DNA of 64,000 nt, taken from NCBI GenBank assembly GCA_036752825.1, contig DAIORV010000001.1, positions 1 to 64,000 on the forward strand, written 5' to 3'. Within the stretch, counting starts at the first letter, position 1. Each line of letters opens with the position of its first letter. Origin of the DNA: UBA5177 sp002413265. GTDB lineage: Bacteria > Chloroflexota > UBA5177. The notes under the pieces are model-generated. The model saw nothing but the letters and a program-made list of their open reading frames with translations, did no database searches and had not been told where the DNA came from. Position numbers and translations under genes: made by a program. Positions 24,288 to 32,959 of the stretch are shown here, in pieces.

Positions 24288-25247
24288 CTACTCGGTGCCA
24301 CTATCTGCAGCGAAGAATGGGCGGTCGGGCAGAGCGTTCGCCAGCCCCTCGGGAAAGAGCCACAGCGTAACCAGCAACATAATCGCCCAGATCGCAGGTT
24401 CAGAGTTTGAGAGCGACAGGCCGTGAACGTCTGAAGGCAAAATCTTCAGCACTTGAGGTAGCAGGCCGACGATTCCCGCTCCCAGAAGCGAGCCGAGCAA
24501 TGACCGACTGCCGCCCACCACGATCATTGTCAACAGAGCCAGACTGAGATCCAGAGAAAAGAAAGCGGGAGTCACATGTTGCGAGTAATAGAGGTACACG
24601 ATTCCCGCGACACCAGTCAGCAGACCACTCAGCACAAACGCCGCCAGCCGGTAGAGTGTCACCGGAATTCCGCACGCGATCGCGGCCGACGGACTGACAC
24701 TGATCGCGAGCAGGGCTCTACCAGATCGCGCATGGAGCAGGTTCCAGATGATCAGGAAGGCAGCCGCGGCGACCAGTATCGACACAAGGTACAGAGGTCT
24801 CTCCTGAAGAAGCCACGCCGGCTGGGAAGCGGGTACGCTGGCTGCAATTTGATCGTGGCCGGCGGCCCACCCGGTCATCAGTTCCTGCGCAACAAAAACA
24901 CTCGCAACGGACACGACGGCCAAATGCATTCCAGAGATGCGCAGGGCGGGAAGGCCCACTAGCAGGCCAACAACCGCGGCGACTAACACTCCGGCAGCAA
25001 TCGCCAAAGCGCTAGGCGCATGTTCGATGACGATAAGGGAGCCGCACGTATACGACGAGACGGCGAAAAACACGACGTTTCCCAGCGCTGGCACGTTCGC
25101 GTAGCCCGACAAAAGGTTTTGAGCCAACGCTGCGACGGCATAAATGGCAACCAGGGTTAGGACCGCAAGGGCATACCCCGAAAGGGCGAACGGCGCTAGT
25201 AGGAGCAGCAACAAGAGTCCGGCTGCCGGAACGAGAGGGCTCTTCAT
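24288..25247 (-). CDS. livM: Branched-chain amino-acid-type ABC transporter permease (LivM-like)
   Basis: A 319-residue permease with 8-10 hydrophobic helices; ATG 25247 overlaps the livH stop (ATGA), so the longer frame to 25586 is not coding. LLSGYANVPALGNVVFFAVSSYT and the loop GIPVTLYRLAAFVLSGLLTGVAG are typical of LivM. With LivH it would form the membrane channel for hydrophobic amino acids or other small carboxylates. No LivG/LivF ATPase gene is adjacent, which is unusual. Confidence 0.9.
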   Translation of the reverse strand: MKSPLVPAAGLLLLLLLAPFALSGYALAVLTLVAIYAVAALAQNLLSGYANVPALGNVVFFAVSSYTCGSLIVIEHAPSALAIAAGVLVAAVVGLLVGLPALRISGMHLAVVSVASVFVAQELMTGWAAGHDQIAASVPASQPAWLLQERPLYLVSILVAAAAFLIIWNLLHARSGRALLAISVSPSAAIACGIPVTLYRLAAFVLSGLLTGVAGIVYLYYSQHVTPAFFSLDLSLALLTMIVVGGSRSLLGSLLGAGIVGLLPQVLKILPSDVHGLSLSNSEPAIWAIMLLVTLWLFPEGLANALPDRPFFAADSGTE

Positions 25248-26200
25248 ACGGCCCTGGGCTCGCTCTGCGCTAGCCAGCGTCGCGGGGCCGCCACTAACAC
25301 TGCGACCAGCAGGAGCAGCAGAAATGTCTGGGCGTACTGCCCATACGTCGGCGCATAGGTTTGGAACATGTTCTTTGCGATCTCCAGTGCGACGGCGCCG
25401 GCGAAGGCGCCGGTCAGGCTGCGCAGCCCCCCGATCACCGCGGCGATGAGCGCCGCCACAAAGTACGTGTCCAGGAATGATGGCTCGATGAACAGTCCCT
25501 GAGCGGCGAAGATTCCGCTTAGTGCCGCGAGCATGCCGGCCAGCGCCCACACGCCTCCGGTGAGGAGGAGCGCGTTTGCTCCACACAATCGTGCCGCGTC
25601 GCGGTTGTCGGCCAGTGCGCGAACCATGGTGCCAACCCTCGTAAATTTCAGTCCGGCACCAATCAGAAGCGCTAGAGAGAGGGCCAGCACGGCGGCGCCG
25701 AGAAGCTGCCCAGGAAGGTGTACGCCACCAACGGTCGTCGTCAATTGATCGAGAGGCGAGGGAAAGAGCCCGGCTACGGAACCGTACTGAATTCGAATGA
25801 TCTGCTGAAGCAGGACAGCTACAGCCAAAGTCGCCACGGCCGAGGTAAGAGCGATCTGCCGAGAGCGAAGATGGCTAACGGCCAGAAAGGTCCCGACTCC
25901 AATTATTCCCCCGGTCAGCAATGCGGCGGGAATAGCCAGCCAGAGCGATGTCAGCGGGCGCGCGGCACTTATCGAATACGCGACGTAGGCAGACAGAGCG
26001 CCCGTTGCCGCCTGGGCAAAGTTCAGAACTCCCGTGGTGCGATAGATCAGCACAATACCCATGGCAAGAAGCGCGTCCAGAGCGCCGATGCCGATGCCCA
26101 GAACCAGGTCCTGATAGAAGTCCGTCACGGTTGATGCATCATGCGTCGCAAGTCCGCTGCTCGTCAATCGCTGTTGCTTCGCCGAGGGTTGATCACCCAT
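25244..26200 (-). CDS. livH: Branched-chain amino-acid-type ABC transporter permease (LivH-like)
   Basis: An up to 318-residue permease with about eight membrane helices. GALDALLAMGIVLIYRTTGVLNFAQ is the LivH hallmark opening, and IAAVIGGLRSLTGAFAGAVAL the EAA-like coupling region. The start is unsure: ATG 26200 gives a 25-residue extension; GTG 26128 would fit the family length better; neither has a clear ribosome site. It is divergent from the binding-protein gene at 26233 and coupled to livM. The transported substrate is unknown; a phenylacetate or aromatic acid role is possible given the neighbouring paa genes but unproven. Confidence 0.9.
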   Translation of the reverse strand: MGDQPSAKQQRLTSSGLATHDASTVTDFYQDLVLGIGIGALDALLAMGIVLIYRTTGVLNFAQAATGALSAYVAYSISAARPLTSLWLAIPAALLTGGIIGVGTFLAVSHLRSRQIALTSAVATLAVAVLLQQIIRIQYGSVAGLFPSPLDQLTTTVGGVHLPGQLLGAAVLALSLALLIGAGLKFTRVGTMVRALADNRDAARLCGANALLLTGGVWALAGMLAALSGIFAAQGLFIEPSFLDTYFVAALIAAVIGGLRSLTGAFAGAVALEIAKNMFQTYAPTYGQYAQTFLLLLLVAVLVAAPRRWLAQSEPRAV

Positions 26201-26232
26201 ACTTTGCGACGCAAGGGAAAGGTGATCGGCCC

Positions 26233-27405
26233 ATGTGCTGGAGATTTGCCCTCGTGCTCGCAGCCGTCCTTTGGCCTGGCCCCACGTCTCTGGCAGCCCC
26301 GCAGTCTGCCCTGGCCAGCGAAACAGGAATCACAGCCACGACCATCAAGCTGGGGGGAATCATCGACCAGACGGGCCGGGGCACGGTGGTCTCCGTGCCA
26401 ATCCTGGGCGGTTACACGCTGGCCGTTAAAGAGATAAATGCCACAGGCGGCATCAACGGAAGAAAAGTAGCTTACACGGCTCTTTCGGACAACTACGACC
26501 CGAGCCAGACGCTTCCGCTGACGCGACAGCTCGTGGAGTCTGATGGAGTGTTCGCCGTGATGGGGGTTTTCGGATCAGACGACGCCAACGTAGCCGCGCC
26601 CTATCTGGAAAGTCACCGTGTCCCGTTTTTCGACCCGGTTGGAGGCGGCGTGAGCGTCAATGGCAAGCATTGGATCTGGCAGACCGAGCCCGACTATGCA
26701 CGTGAAGGCATTGTGATGGCCCACTTTGCAGTAACAAAGCTTCACGCCATGCGTGTGGCCATGCTCTACCAGGTAGGCATCGGCGAATCGCAGCGAGATG
26801 CGATCAAGCGGGAACTGGCAAGAAAGGGAGCATCGCTCGTCGCGGTGGCATCCTATCAGTCAACTGACAGTAACCTTTCCGCTCAGGTGATCCAGCTCCG
26901 CTCGGCGACCCCCGATCTGGTGATTCTGAACGGCACGCCGACGCCGACCGCGGCCTTCATGCAATACGCGCATCTTTTGGCATTCAGGCCGAAACGCGGC
27001 TTTCTAGCGAACTATCCCATGAGCGACCCGCTCTGGCTGGCTCTCATTGGAAGCAATGCGGAAGGTAACTATGTGTCCAGCTATGCTGACCTCACCGGGA
27101 AGAACCGAGTCGCAAAAGCGTACCGACATGCTCTGGCCGCGTATCACGGTGGGAAATACAGCAACTACGGGCTGTACGGGTACTTCAATGCCACCCTCCT
27201 CTTCAAGGCGCTCAAGCTGGTTGGAAGGAACCTTACGCGCACTCGTCTGCGCACGGTGCTGGACACCCGTTTCCGAAACTTCTCCACGGGCTTCACCGGC
27301 AAGCTAGACTGGACGCCCTCACAGCACTTCGGTGCACGGCAGTTCAAGGTTTACCGCATCCACAACGGGCAGTTTGTGCCGGTCACCGGCTGGATCAAGC
27401 TATAG
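26233..27405 (+). CDS. Periplasmic/extracellular substrate-binding protein, LivJ-like
   Basis: A 390-residue secreted type I periplasmic-binding-fold protein; ATG 26233 opens a signal peptide (WRFALVLAAVLWPGPTSLAAP), and the longer frame upstream is antisense to livH. ITATTIKLGGIIDQTGRG and LAVKEINATGGINGRKV are typical of the leucine/branched-chain or amide-binding family, with GVFGSDDANVAAPYLES in the next conserved element. It would feed the LivHM channel. No lipobox Cys is visible after the signal peptide. The SGNH-like gene begins 8 bases later and is presumably co-transcribed. Confidence 0.88.
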   Translation: MCWRFALVLAAVLWPGPTSLAAPQSALASETGITATTIKLGGIIDQTGRGTVVSVPILGGYTLAVKEINATGGINGRKVAYTALSDNYDPSQTLPLTRQLVESDGVFAVMGVFGSDDANVAAPYLESHRVPFFDPVGGGVSVNGKHWIWQTEPDYAREGIVMAHFAVTKLHAMRVAMLYQVGIGESQRDAIKRELARKGASLVAVASYQSTDSNLSAQVIQLRSATPDLVILNGTPTPTAAFMQYAHLLAFRPKRGFLANYPMSDPLWLALIGSNAEGNYVSSYADLTGKNRVAKAYRHALAAYHGGKYSNYGLYGYFNATLLFKALKLVGRNLTRTRLRTVLDTRFRNFSTGFTGKLDWTPSQHFGARQFKVYRIHNGQFVPVTGWIKL

Positions 27406-27412
27406 GCGAGCC

Positions 27413-28588
27413 ATGCAAGTCCTGACACCGAGAGGAACGTCCGCACTGTTCGCCGGCCTGCTGGCTTTTGTCGGGCTATCAATCGCACCCCGACCAGTCT
27501 CGGGCGCTCACAACTCGGCCGCGCCCGGAAAATACTACCTCGCCCTCGGGGACTCGCTCGCCTACGGGGTAACCGCTGAAGGGGTGCCTGTCGACCCGAC
27601 ATGCACCACGCAGCCTTCATATGGGTACGTCTGTCTGTTCTTTCGGTATCTGAAACAGCAGCAGCCGGCGCTGAGTCTGGTAAATCTATCCCACCCGCTG
27701 GAGGACTCATGCGAGGTTCTGAACGGATATGGCCCAGGCTCGCCGTGCACCCGTCCCCTGGATGCTCCCATCGCCGCGCCCCTGCCTGAGGCAGTCGCTT
27801 TCATCCAGGCGCATCAAGGCGAAGTGAATCCGATCACAGTAAATATCGGAGGAGATGACCTTTTGCCTCTGTTGCCCAACGCCGCCGTGGACCCGCTCGG
27901 CACAGCCGCGAAGCTGCCAAAAGTCTTCTCTTCCTTCGGCAAGAATCTTGATTCCTTGCTCGCGCAGCTGCGGGCCGCCGCAGGCCCTTCGACTTCCATC
28001 ATCGTCATCAATCAATACAACCCACTGGGCGGCATCTCTTCTCCCCCGTTGCCCAGTGGCCTTCCGCAGGTGGCTACAAGTGCCATTGCCGGAATGAACA
28101 ACATCGTGAAGTCGGAGGCCGCCAAGTACAGCGCTGCGTACGCCGATGTTGCTTCGGCCTTTGACGCGTGGCCCGGCGGCGCGTCGGTGCTTACCTTTGT
28201 GCCGCCGACTCTGGCGTCCGGAGACCCGACCAAGCTCAACATCCTTCCCACCGCCGATGGGTACCGAGTCTACGCCGGCGCGGTCATCAAAGCATCCGGG
28301 TTCATGGTCAATCCCTCGATCTCCCTCAAGATCTCGCCCAAGACAGTCCGAACGGGTAAAAAGTTTCATATCTCCGGCAAGACGTCCGCGTACGCCACCG
28401 TTACTTTGAAGCTCACTCCTCCGAGCGGGAAGCTTCGTTCACTAGCGGGAGCAGTTGCAGACGATGGAACGTATGCGCTGAGAGTGAGCGCTCAGAAGAG
28501 GAGCGGCACCGGGCACGCACGCGTCTGTGCGATGGACCTCGCGAACCAAAGAGTCTGCAGCGGTACAATGACCTATCACGTGCGATAG
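27413..28588 (+). CDS. Secreted SGNH/GDSL hydrolase-like protein with substituted catalytic residues
   Basis: A 391-residue protein: signal peptide (to about residue 33), an SGNH domain (about 40-300) and a C-terminal Ig-like beta domain (about 305-391). Block I GDSLAYG keeps the catalytic Ser, but block III reads NIGGDDL instead of GGNDL, and block V reads NILPTADGYRVYA where DxxHPTxxGY is expected, so the oxyanion Asn and catalytic His seem replaced. It may be inactive or use another geometry. It shares an operon with the binding protein and ends before an intrinsic terminator at 28642. Confidence 0.75.
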   Translation: MQVLTPRGTSALFAGLLAFVGLSIAPRPVSGAHNSAAPGKYYLALGDSLAYGVTAEGVPVDPTCTTQPSYGYVCLFFRYLKQQQPALSLVNLSHPLEDSCEVLNGYGPGSPCTRPLDAPIAAPLPEAVAFIQAHQGEVNPITVNIGGDDLLPLLPNAAVDPLGTAAKLPKVFSSFGKNLDSLLAQLRAAAGPSTSIIVINQYNPLGGISSPPLPSGLPQVATSAIAGMNNIVKSEAAKYSAAYADVASAFDAWPGGASVLTFVPPTLASGDPTKLNILPTADGYRVYAGAVIKASGFMVNPSISLKISPKTVRTGKKFHISGKTSAYATVTLKLTPPSGKLRSLAGAVADDGTYALRVSAQKRSGTGHARVCAMDLANQRVCSGTMTYHVR

Positions 28589-28641
28589 CGTTCCTAGCAC
28601 ACAGTTCTTCGAGGCATCCAAACGCTCGACCTTCACGCCAT

Positions 28642-28668
28642 GCGCCCCGTACTGGGGCGCTTCTTTCT
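28642..28668 (+). terminator. Intrinsic terminator upstream of guaB
   Basis: GCGCCCC (28642-28648) and GGGGCGC (28654-28660) form a 7-base GC stem with a 5-base loop, followed by TTCTTTCT (28661-28668). It ends the binding-protein/SGNH transcript. It lies only 20 bases before the guaB start, so it could also act as an attenuator in a guaB leader. Confidence 0.7.
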
Positions 28669-28688
28669 GAATTGAGGAGACCCGCGCC

Positions 28689-30134
28689 GTGGCCGAACCG
28701 ACGATTCGTCAAGCCCTGACCTACGACGATGTGCTCCTGCTTCCCCGGTATTCGAGCATCGAATCTCGGAAGGACGTCGACACCTCGAGTCCTCTGACCC
28801 GCAAGATCTGTCTGCGCACCCCCATCGTGAGCGCCAACATGGACACCGTTACCGAGGCTGAAATGGCCATTGCGATGGCCAGGCACGGTGGCATTGGGAT
28901 CATTCATCGCTTCAACAGCGTCGAACAGCAAATTGCTCAGGTAAAGCAGGTGAAACGGTCTGAGAGCTTTGTTATCGAGAATCCGTTCACGATCTCGCCC
29001 GACAGTACCGTCGACCATGCGAGAGAGATTCTCGAAGAGAACCAGATCACCGGGCTGCCGGTCGTAGACGCAGGAGGCGTCCTCGTGGGCCTTCTCACCG
29101 GCCGAGACATCCTGTTCGTGAAAGATGATTCGAGGCTCGTCTCTGATTGCATGACTCCGCGGTCTCGCCTCATAACGGCTTCCGTCGGGACCACAATCAG
29201 CCAGGCGGAGGAGATTCTCGAAGAACACAAGGTCGAGAAACTTCCTCTGGTTGACGATCGAGGCAAGCTAGCCGGGCTCATTACGCTGAGAGACATTCTC
29301 AAAAGGACGCTGCATCCCGAGTCGTCGAAGGACGAGAAGGGAAGGTTGCTGGTCGGTGCCGCCATCGGCGTGGTCGGGGACTATCTCGAGCGGGCATGTG
29401 AGCTGGTAAAGGCCGGCTGCGACGTACTGATCGTGGACATCGCACACGGTCACTCAGAGAACGCGCTCAGGGCAGTACGTCAGATTCGAGCGAGATTGGG
29501 GGACGTCGATCTTATCGCCGGAAACGTGGCAACCGCTGAAGGAACGCGCGACCTGATCGATGCCGGCGTCGATGCCGTGAAGGTGGGCGTCGGGCCTGGG
29601 TCAATCTGCATCACGCGAGTCGTTACGGGCGTGGGAGTTCCGCAGCTCACCGCCGTGATGGACTCCGTCCGGGAGGCGGAAGCGCACGGCATACCGATCA
29701 TGGCGGATGGCGGGATCCGAACATCTGGTGACGTCAGCAAGGCCTTGGCCGCGGGTGCGTCGACCGTGATGTGTGGCAACGCCCTGGCAGGAACCCGCGA
29801 GAGCCCAGGCATCGTAGTCGTGCGCAACGGTCGGCGATACAAGGCTTCCAGAGGCATGGCCTCGGCCGGTGCTACTCTCGAACGCCGAAGGCGCGAGAAG
29901 CCGGGCTGGGAGGGCGAGACCGATCTGACCGATGTCGTGCCCGAGGGTGTAGAAGGCATGGTCCCTTTTAGGGGAGACGTGTCGGATGTGTTGGTCCAGT
30001 TGGTCGGTGGATTGCGGTCGGGTATGAGCTATCTCGGTTCTCGCAGCCTTCGTGAATTTCGGGAGAATGCACAGTTCATTCAAGTCACTGATGCCTCGCT
30101 GAGAGAGAGCGAGCCTCACGACATCGAGCTGTGA
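28689..30134 (+). CDS. guaB: Inosine-5'-monophosphate dehydrogenase
   Basis: A 481-residue IMPDH that oxidises IMP to XMP with NAD+, the first step to GMP (guaA at 17563 completes it). GTG 28689 follows a GAGGAG ribosome site. The TIM barrel is interrupted by two CBS domains (about residues 90-205; ENPFTISPD, MTPRSRLITAS). The catalytic loop GPGSICITRVVTG holds the active Cys, followed by MADGGIRTSGDVSKALAAGA and the flap region YLGSRSL. Length and domains are normal. A terminator-like hairpin just upstream may regulate it. Confidence 0.97.
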   Translation: MAEPTIRQALTYDDVLLLPRYSSIESRKDVDTSSPLTRKICLRTPIVSANMDTVTEAEMAIAMARHGGIGIIHRFNSVEQQIAQVKQVKRSESFVIENPFTISPDSTVDHAREILEENQITGLPVVDAGGVLVGLLTGRDILFVKDDSRLVSDCMTPRSRLITASVGTTISQAEEILEEHKVEKLPLVDDRGKLAGLITLRDILKRTLHPESSKDEKGRLLVGAAIGVVGDYLERACELVKAGCDVLIVDIAHGHSENALRAVRQIRARLGDVDLIAGNVATAEGTRDLIDAGVDAVKVGVGPGSICITRVVTGVGVPQLTAVMDSVREAEAHGIPIMADGGIRTSGDVSKALAAGASTVMCGNALAGTRESPGIVVVRNGRRYKASRGMASAGATLERRRREKPGWEGETDLTDVVPEGVEGMVPFRGDVSDVLVQLVGGLRSGMSYLGSRSLREFRENAQFIQVTDASLRESEPHDIEL

Positions 30135-30197
30135 AGACATGGCCGTGTCAATGGCCTATTGAGTAAACTTACGAGTCTGTCGAAAGTTCGGCCTTGG

Positions 30198-30271
30198 GCG
30201 GGCATGGTTTAACGGCAGAATGACTGCCTTCCAAGCAGTAGGTCGCGGTTCGATTCCGCGTGCCCGCTCCA
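30198..30271 (+). tRNA. tRNA-Gly (anticodon TCC)
   Basis: A full cloverleaf: acceptor GCGGGCA pairs with TGCCCGC, anticodon stem-loop ACTGC-CTTCCAA-GCAGT gives anticodon TCC, the T-arm contains GGTTCGATTCC, and a discriminator T is followed by an encoded CCA (30269-30271). It lies 63 bases after guaB. Confidence 0.96.
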
Positions 30272-30327
30272 TAGACCCCCTGCCGCTCGGCAGAGGATGG
30301 GTCGTTTTCAGCCTCAGGAGTTAGTCT

Positions 30328-30756
30328 TTGAATCGCTCACTCGCGAAGCTTGCCACAGCCTCCGTTCTCTTTGGGGCCCTTGCTCAAACGTCTCTTCCGG
30401 GCGTCGCTTCGGCGGCCGGCCCCACTTTCAAGCTCTCCACCAAGACGCTCGCGGTCAACAAGCCCTCGAAGCTTTTCGCTTCACATCTGCAGAGCAAAGC
30501 CGTCTACTATCTTCTGGTCGCGCAGCCTGACCTCAAGCACATGAAGCTGGAAGGCCTGGTTGGGGGTGGACTGACCGACGCCAAGGGCAATCTTGTCGCC
30601 ACCATCAAAGCTCCGGCGAAGGCCAGATGCGGTCGGGCTACGCTCTACGCGTACAAGGCAAAGACCACTAAGATGTACCCGTTCACGGTGACCGTCTCAG
30701 GATGCAAGGCAGGCAAGCGAAGTGTTCCCCCGCCTCCGCCACCAACCAAATCCTGA
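30328..30756 (+). CDS. Small secreted protein of unknown function
   Basis: A 142-residue exported protein starting at TTG 30328, chosen because CAGGAG lies 7 bases upstream. A signal peptide (NRSLAKLATASVLFGALAQ, cleaved about residue 29 after ASA) precedes a compact beta-rich domain with two Cys (ARCGRATL and SGCKAG), likely a disulfide, and a Pro-rich tail. No family is recognised. It is flanked by two tRNA genes. Confidence 0.65.
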   Translation: MNRSLAKLATASVLFGALAQTSLPGVASAAGPTFKLSTKTLAVNKPSKLFASHLQSKAVYYLLVAQPDLKHMKLEGLVGGGLTDAKGNLVATIKAPAKARCGRATLYAYKAKTTKMYPFTVTVSGCKAGKRSVPPPPPPTKS

Positions 30757-30779
30757 AACTGTCGGCTCAGAATCGTACG

Positions 30780-30785
30780 TATAAT
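30780..30785 (+). promoter_or_regulatory. -10 box for tRNA-Met
   Basis: A perfect TATAAT hexamer ends 11 bases before the mature tRNA-Met 5' end, the expected spacing for a tRNA promoter. The matching -35 region is poor. Confidence 0.5.
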
Positions 30786-30796
30786 TGTCGAGCGTC

Positions 30797-30871
30797 GGGC
30801 CCATAGCTCAGCGGCAGAGCAACTGGCTCATAACCGGCAGGTCGCAGGTTCGAATCCTGCTGGGCCCACCA
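30797..30871 (+). tRNA. tRNA-Met (anticodon CAT)
   Basis: Acceptor GGGCCCA pairs with TGGGCCC, the D-arm is AGCTCAGCGGCAGAGC, the anticodon loop CTCATAA gives CAT, and the T-arm contains GGTTCGAATCC, with encoded CCA (30869-30871). The fully paired acceptor argues for an elongator methionine tRNA rather than the initiator; a lysidine-modified tRNA-Ile (CAT) is a less likely alternative. Confidence 0.93.
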
Positions 30872-30889
30872 AGATTCTCCGCGGACCAA

Positions 30890-31561
30890 CTAATGCAGTA
30901 CTTCGGCTCTCAGAACGAGGTCGACTCCGAGGGTCTCAATCGATTCGACTTCGAGCCGAATTCTCTCCGCGACGCGGGTAGCGCCGAGGTCCTGCACGGC
31001 GTCGATTCCGGCTCCCAGGATTGCAGGCGCTATCAATGCAACGACGTGATCGACCAGACGCTGTTTCAGGAATTCAGTCGCCACGGTAGGGCCACCCTCC
31101 ACAAGAAGTCGCGAGACGCCCATGGTGGCCAGCTGGCTCAGCAGATCGCTGAGCGACACGTGGCCGTCCTCGTCGCCAGCCACCAAGATCGTGGCCCCGC
31201 TTCGTTCTATCAGCCGGCGGCGCGCGCTGTCGGATGAGGCAATGGTGGCGATCACTGTCGCGGCTTCCTCAGTCCTTAATACCTTGGCATTTCGGCGAAT
31301 GCTGAGCCGGCTGTCGAGAATCACCCTTAGCGGATTCTTGCCCTCGACGTGACGGACCGTTAGCTCTGGATCATCGGCCACAACCGTACCGATACCGACC
31401 AACACCGCGTCATTTTCGGCACGTAACCGGTGAGCCTCCGCACGTGCCTCGTCGCCGGTTATCCATCGGGAATCGCCTGTACGGGTTGCCACGCGGCCGT
31501 CGAGCGTCTGAGCGATCTTCAACGTCACTCGGGGCCCGGTCGATACGCCATTGTTACTCAT
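30890..31561 (-). CDS. RibD C-terminal (DHFR-like) reductase, stand-alone
   Basis: A 223-residue protein covering only the reductase half of RibD: VTLKIAQTLDGRVATRTGDSRWITG, AVLVGIGTVVADDPELTVR, VILDSRLSIRRNAKV and LLVEGGPTVATEFL. It would reduce the ribosylamino-uracil intermediate of riboflavin synthesis with NADPH. The deaminase half usually fused at the N-terminus is absent, so either it is encoded elsewhere or this enzyme acts on another pterin/pyrimidine. No other rib gene is nearby. ATG 31561. Confidence 0.85.
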   Translation of the reverse strand: MSNNGVSTGPRVTLKIAQTLDGRVATRTGDSRWITGDEARAEAHRLRAENDAVLVGIGTVVADDPELTVRHVEGKNPLRVILDSRLSIRRNAKVLRTEEAATVIATIASSDSARRRLIERSGATILVAGDEDGHVSLSDLLSQLATMGVSRLLVEGGPTVATEFLKQRLVDHVVALIAPAILGAGIDAVQDLGATRVAERIRLEVESIETLGVDLVLRAEVLH

Positions 31562-31922
31562 GGCTCAAACCCGCTAAGTCAGCAGTGGAAAAAACTCCGG
31601 ACAAAGAGGTGGACAAGAGGCACGGTGGTTCACTGCGATGTGGATGGAGGATCGTGGGACTCGACTGCTGCTCGATTGGCGGTCGAAGCTGACCCGGGCC
31701 TGAATATGCAGCCGCGGGCGCATCCATGACTAACAGCGGATTTGGGCATCTATCTGCGCCCTCGGTGCCCGGGCGCCTTTGACTAGACATAACCGCCGGG
31801 CTCTCGGTGGACGCGATTTTCTGCTCCTGATGGTTGACGATCACAGGCGTAAGATGACCCTACCGAAGACTCTCGAGCTTGCGGGCGGTAGAGAGTTTTC
31901 GGCGCGAAACCAGGAGCATGGC
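31562..31922. other. Intergenic region, about 360 bases, nothing assignable
   Basis: It lies between the divergent RibD-like reductase start and the small gene at 31923. The short open frames on both strands have no ribosome site and no family resemblance, and I see no convincing promoter pair or structured RNA. Confidence 0.3.
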
Positions 31923-32156
31923 ATGCCGCACTACCTCCCATCCAGCAGCGAGACAGACAACAGCAGACCGAATGCGATCGTCCTGAGTGTAGTCGAGCCG
32001 TCCGATTCCATGGCAGATCTGAAGATCTTCTGGGGACCAGAGATTTACCGGCTCGAATATCTGGTCCACCTGCTCGAAACCGGCCGTATCAAGGACGAGC
32101 GTCGAAGGAACCGGGTCAAGCCTCAAGCTGCCGAGGGCGCATCCCGGAGATCCTGA
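31923..32156 (+). CDS. Small hypothetical protein
   Basis: A 77-residue soluble protein from ATG 31923, with AGGAG 8 bases upstream; the frame is open further but the upstream codons lack a start with a ribosome site. It has one mixed core (ADLKIFWGPEIYRLEYLVHLLETGRI) and a basic tail. The last 34 bases overlap the 3' end of lgt on the other strand. Family unknown. Confidence 0.45.
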   Translation: MPHYLPSSSETDNSRPNAIVLSVVEPSDSMADLKIFWGPEIYRLEYLVHLLETGRIKDERRRNRVKPQAAEGASRRS

Positions 32157-32959
32157 CCACCCGGGTCGTATGCGGGACCTGCCCGCCGTCGCCACCACAG
32201 CCACGCGGGCACGGCAATCATGAGGACGACTATCGAGGTTACTTGAGCCTGCTTGAGCCCATCAAAAACGGTGGGGTTGTCACGAACGAAGAAGAGAACA
32301 AACTGTCCGGCAGAGTACAGAACGAGCCAGACCACGAATAGCGTCCCCGGCACCCTGAAACGATATCTCAGGGCCCAGATCAAACCGAACAGCGCTAGGC
32401 TGAAAAGGAGCTCGTAGGCGGCCGCAGGCTGATACGCGATCCGGTGGCTTGGCACGAAAGTGTTGTCTGGATTTGTGTAGCGGGTCGCCCACGCCAGCGT
32501 ACTTGGGTAACCAATGATGTCGCCGTTTATGAGGTTCCCGACTCTCCCGAAGGCCTGGGAGATAGGAATGAACACAGCTGCGACGTCCAGCACCTTGGCC
32601 GGCGAAACGTGTCGGATCCTGGACATCGCCATGGCGACGATTACTCCGGCGAACACCGCACCGTAAAACGCCATCCCGCCTTCCCAGGTCGCGAGAATCT
32701 GCGAAGGATGGCGGAGGTACCAGCCAAAGTCCGACTGCACGACGTAGTACAGACGGCCTCCGATCAGACACCCGATCACCACCGGCCAGAAGATTGCGTA
32801 ATATGTCTCGCGGTCGATGCCTAGACGCTCTGCGTACGGCAGGGTGACAAACAATCCAGCGCTTATACCCACGACGTACATCAATCCGTACCAGTGAACT
32901 GAGAGCGGGCCCAAGCGCACGAGTACTGGGTCCACACCGATGCTGATGATGGCGGTCAT
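32123..32959 (-). CDS. lgt: Prolipoprotein diacylglyceryl transferase
   Basis: A 278-residue seven-helix membrane enzyme that transfers diacylglycerol from phosphatidylglycerol to the lipobox Cys of preprolipoproteins. The family signature appears as FGRVGNLINGDIIG, with SVHWYGLMYVVG near the start and WEGGMAFYGAVFAG in the middle. ATG 32959 overlaps the VanW gene stop in a TGATG, so the two are translationally coupled. The usual HPTxLYE element reads YQPAAAYE. Confidence 0.96.
   Translation of the reverse strand: MTAIISIGVDPVLVRLGPLSVHWYGLMYVVGISAGLFVTLPYAERLGIDRETYYAIFWPVVIGCLIGGRLYYVVQSDFGWYLRHPSQILATWEGGMAFYGAVFAGVIVAMAMSRIRHVSPAKVLDVAAVFIPISQAFGRVGNLINGDIIGYPSTLAWATRYTNPDNTFVPSHRIAYQPAAAYELLFSLALFGLIWALRYRFRVPGTLFVVWLVLYSAGQFVLFFVRDNPTVFDGLKQAQVTSIVVLMIAVPAWLWWRRRAGPAYDPGGQDLRDAPSAA

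Noticed and set aside
25948..26232. N-terminal extension of the binding-protein frame
   Set aside because: Antisense to livH, and a signal peptide begins at ATG 26233.
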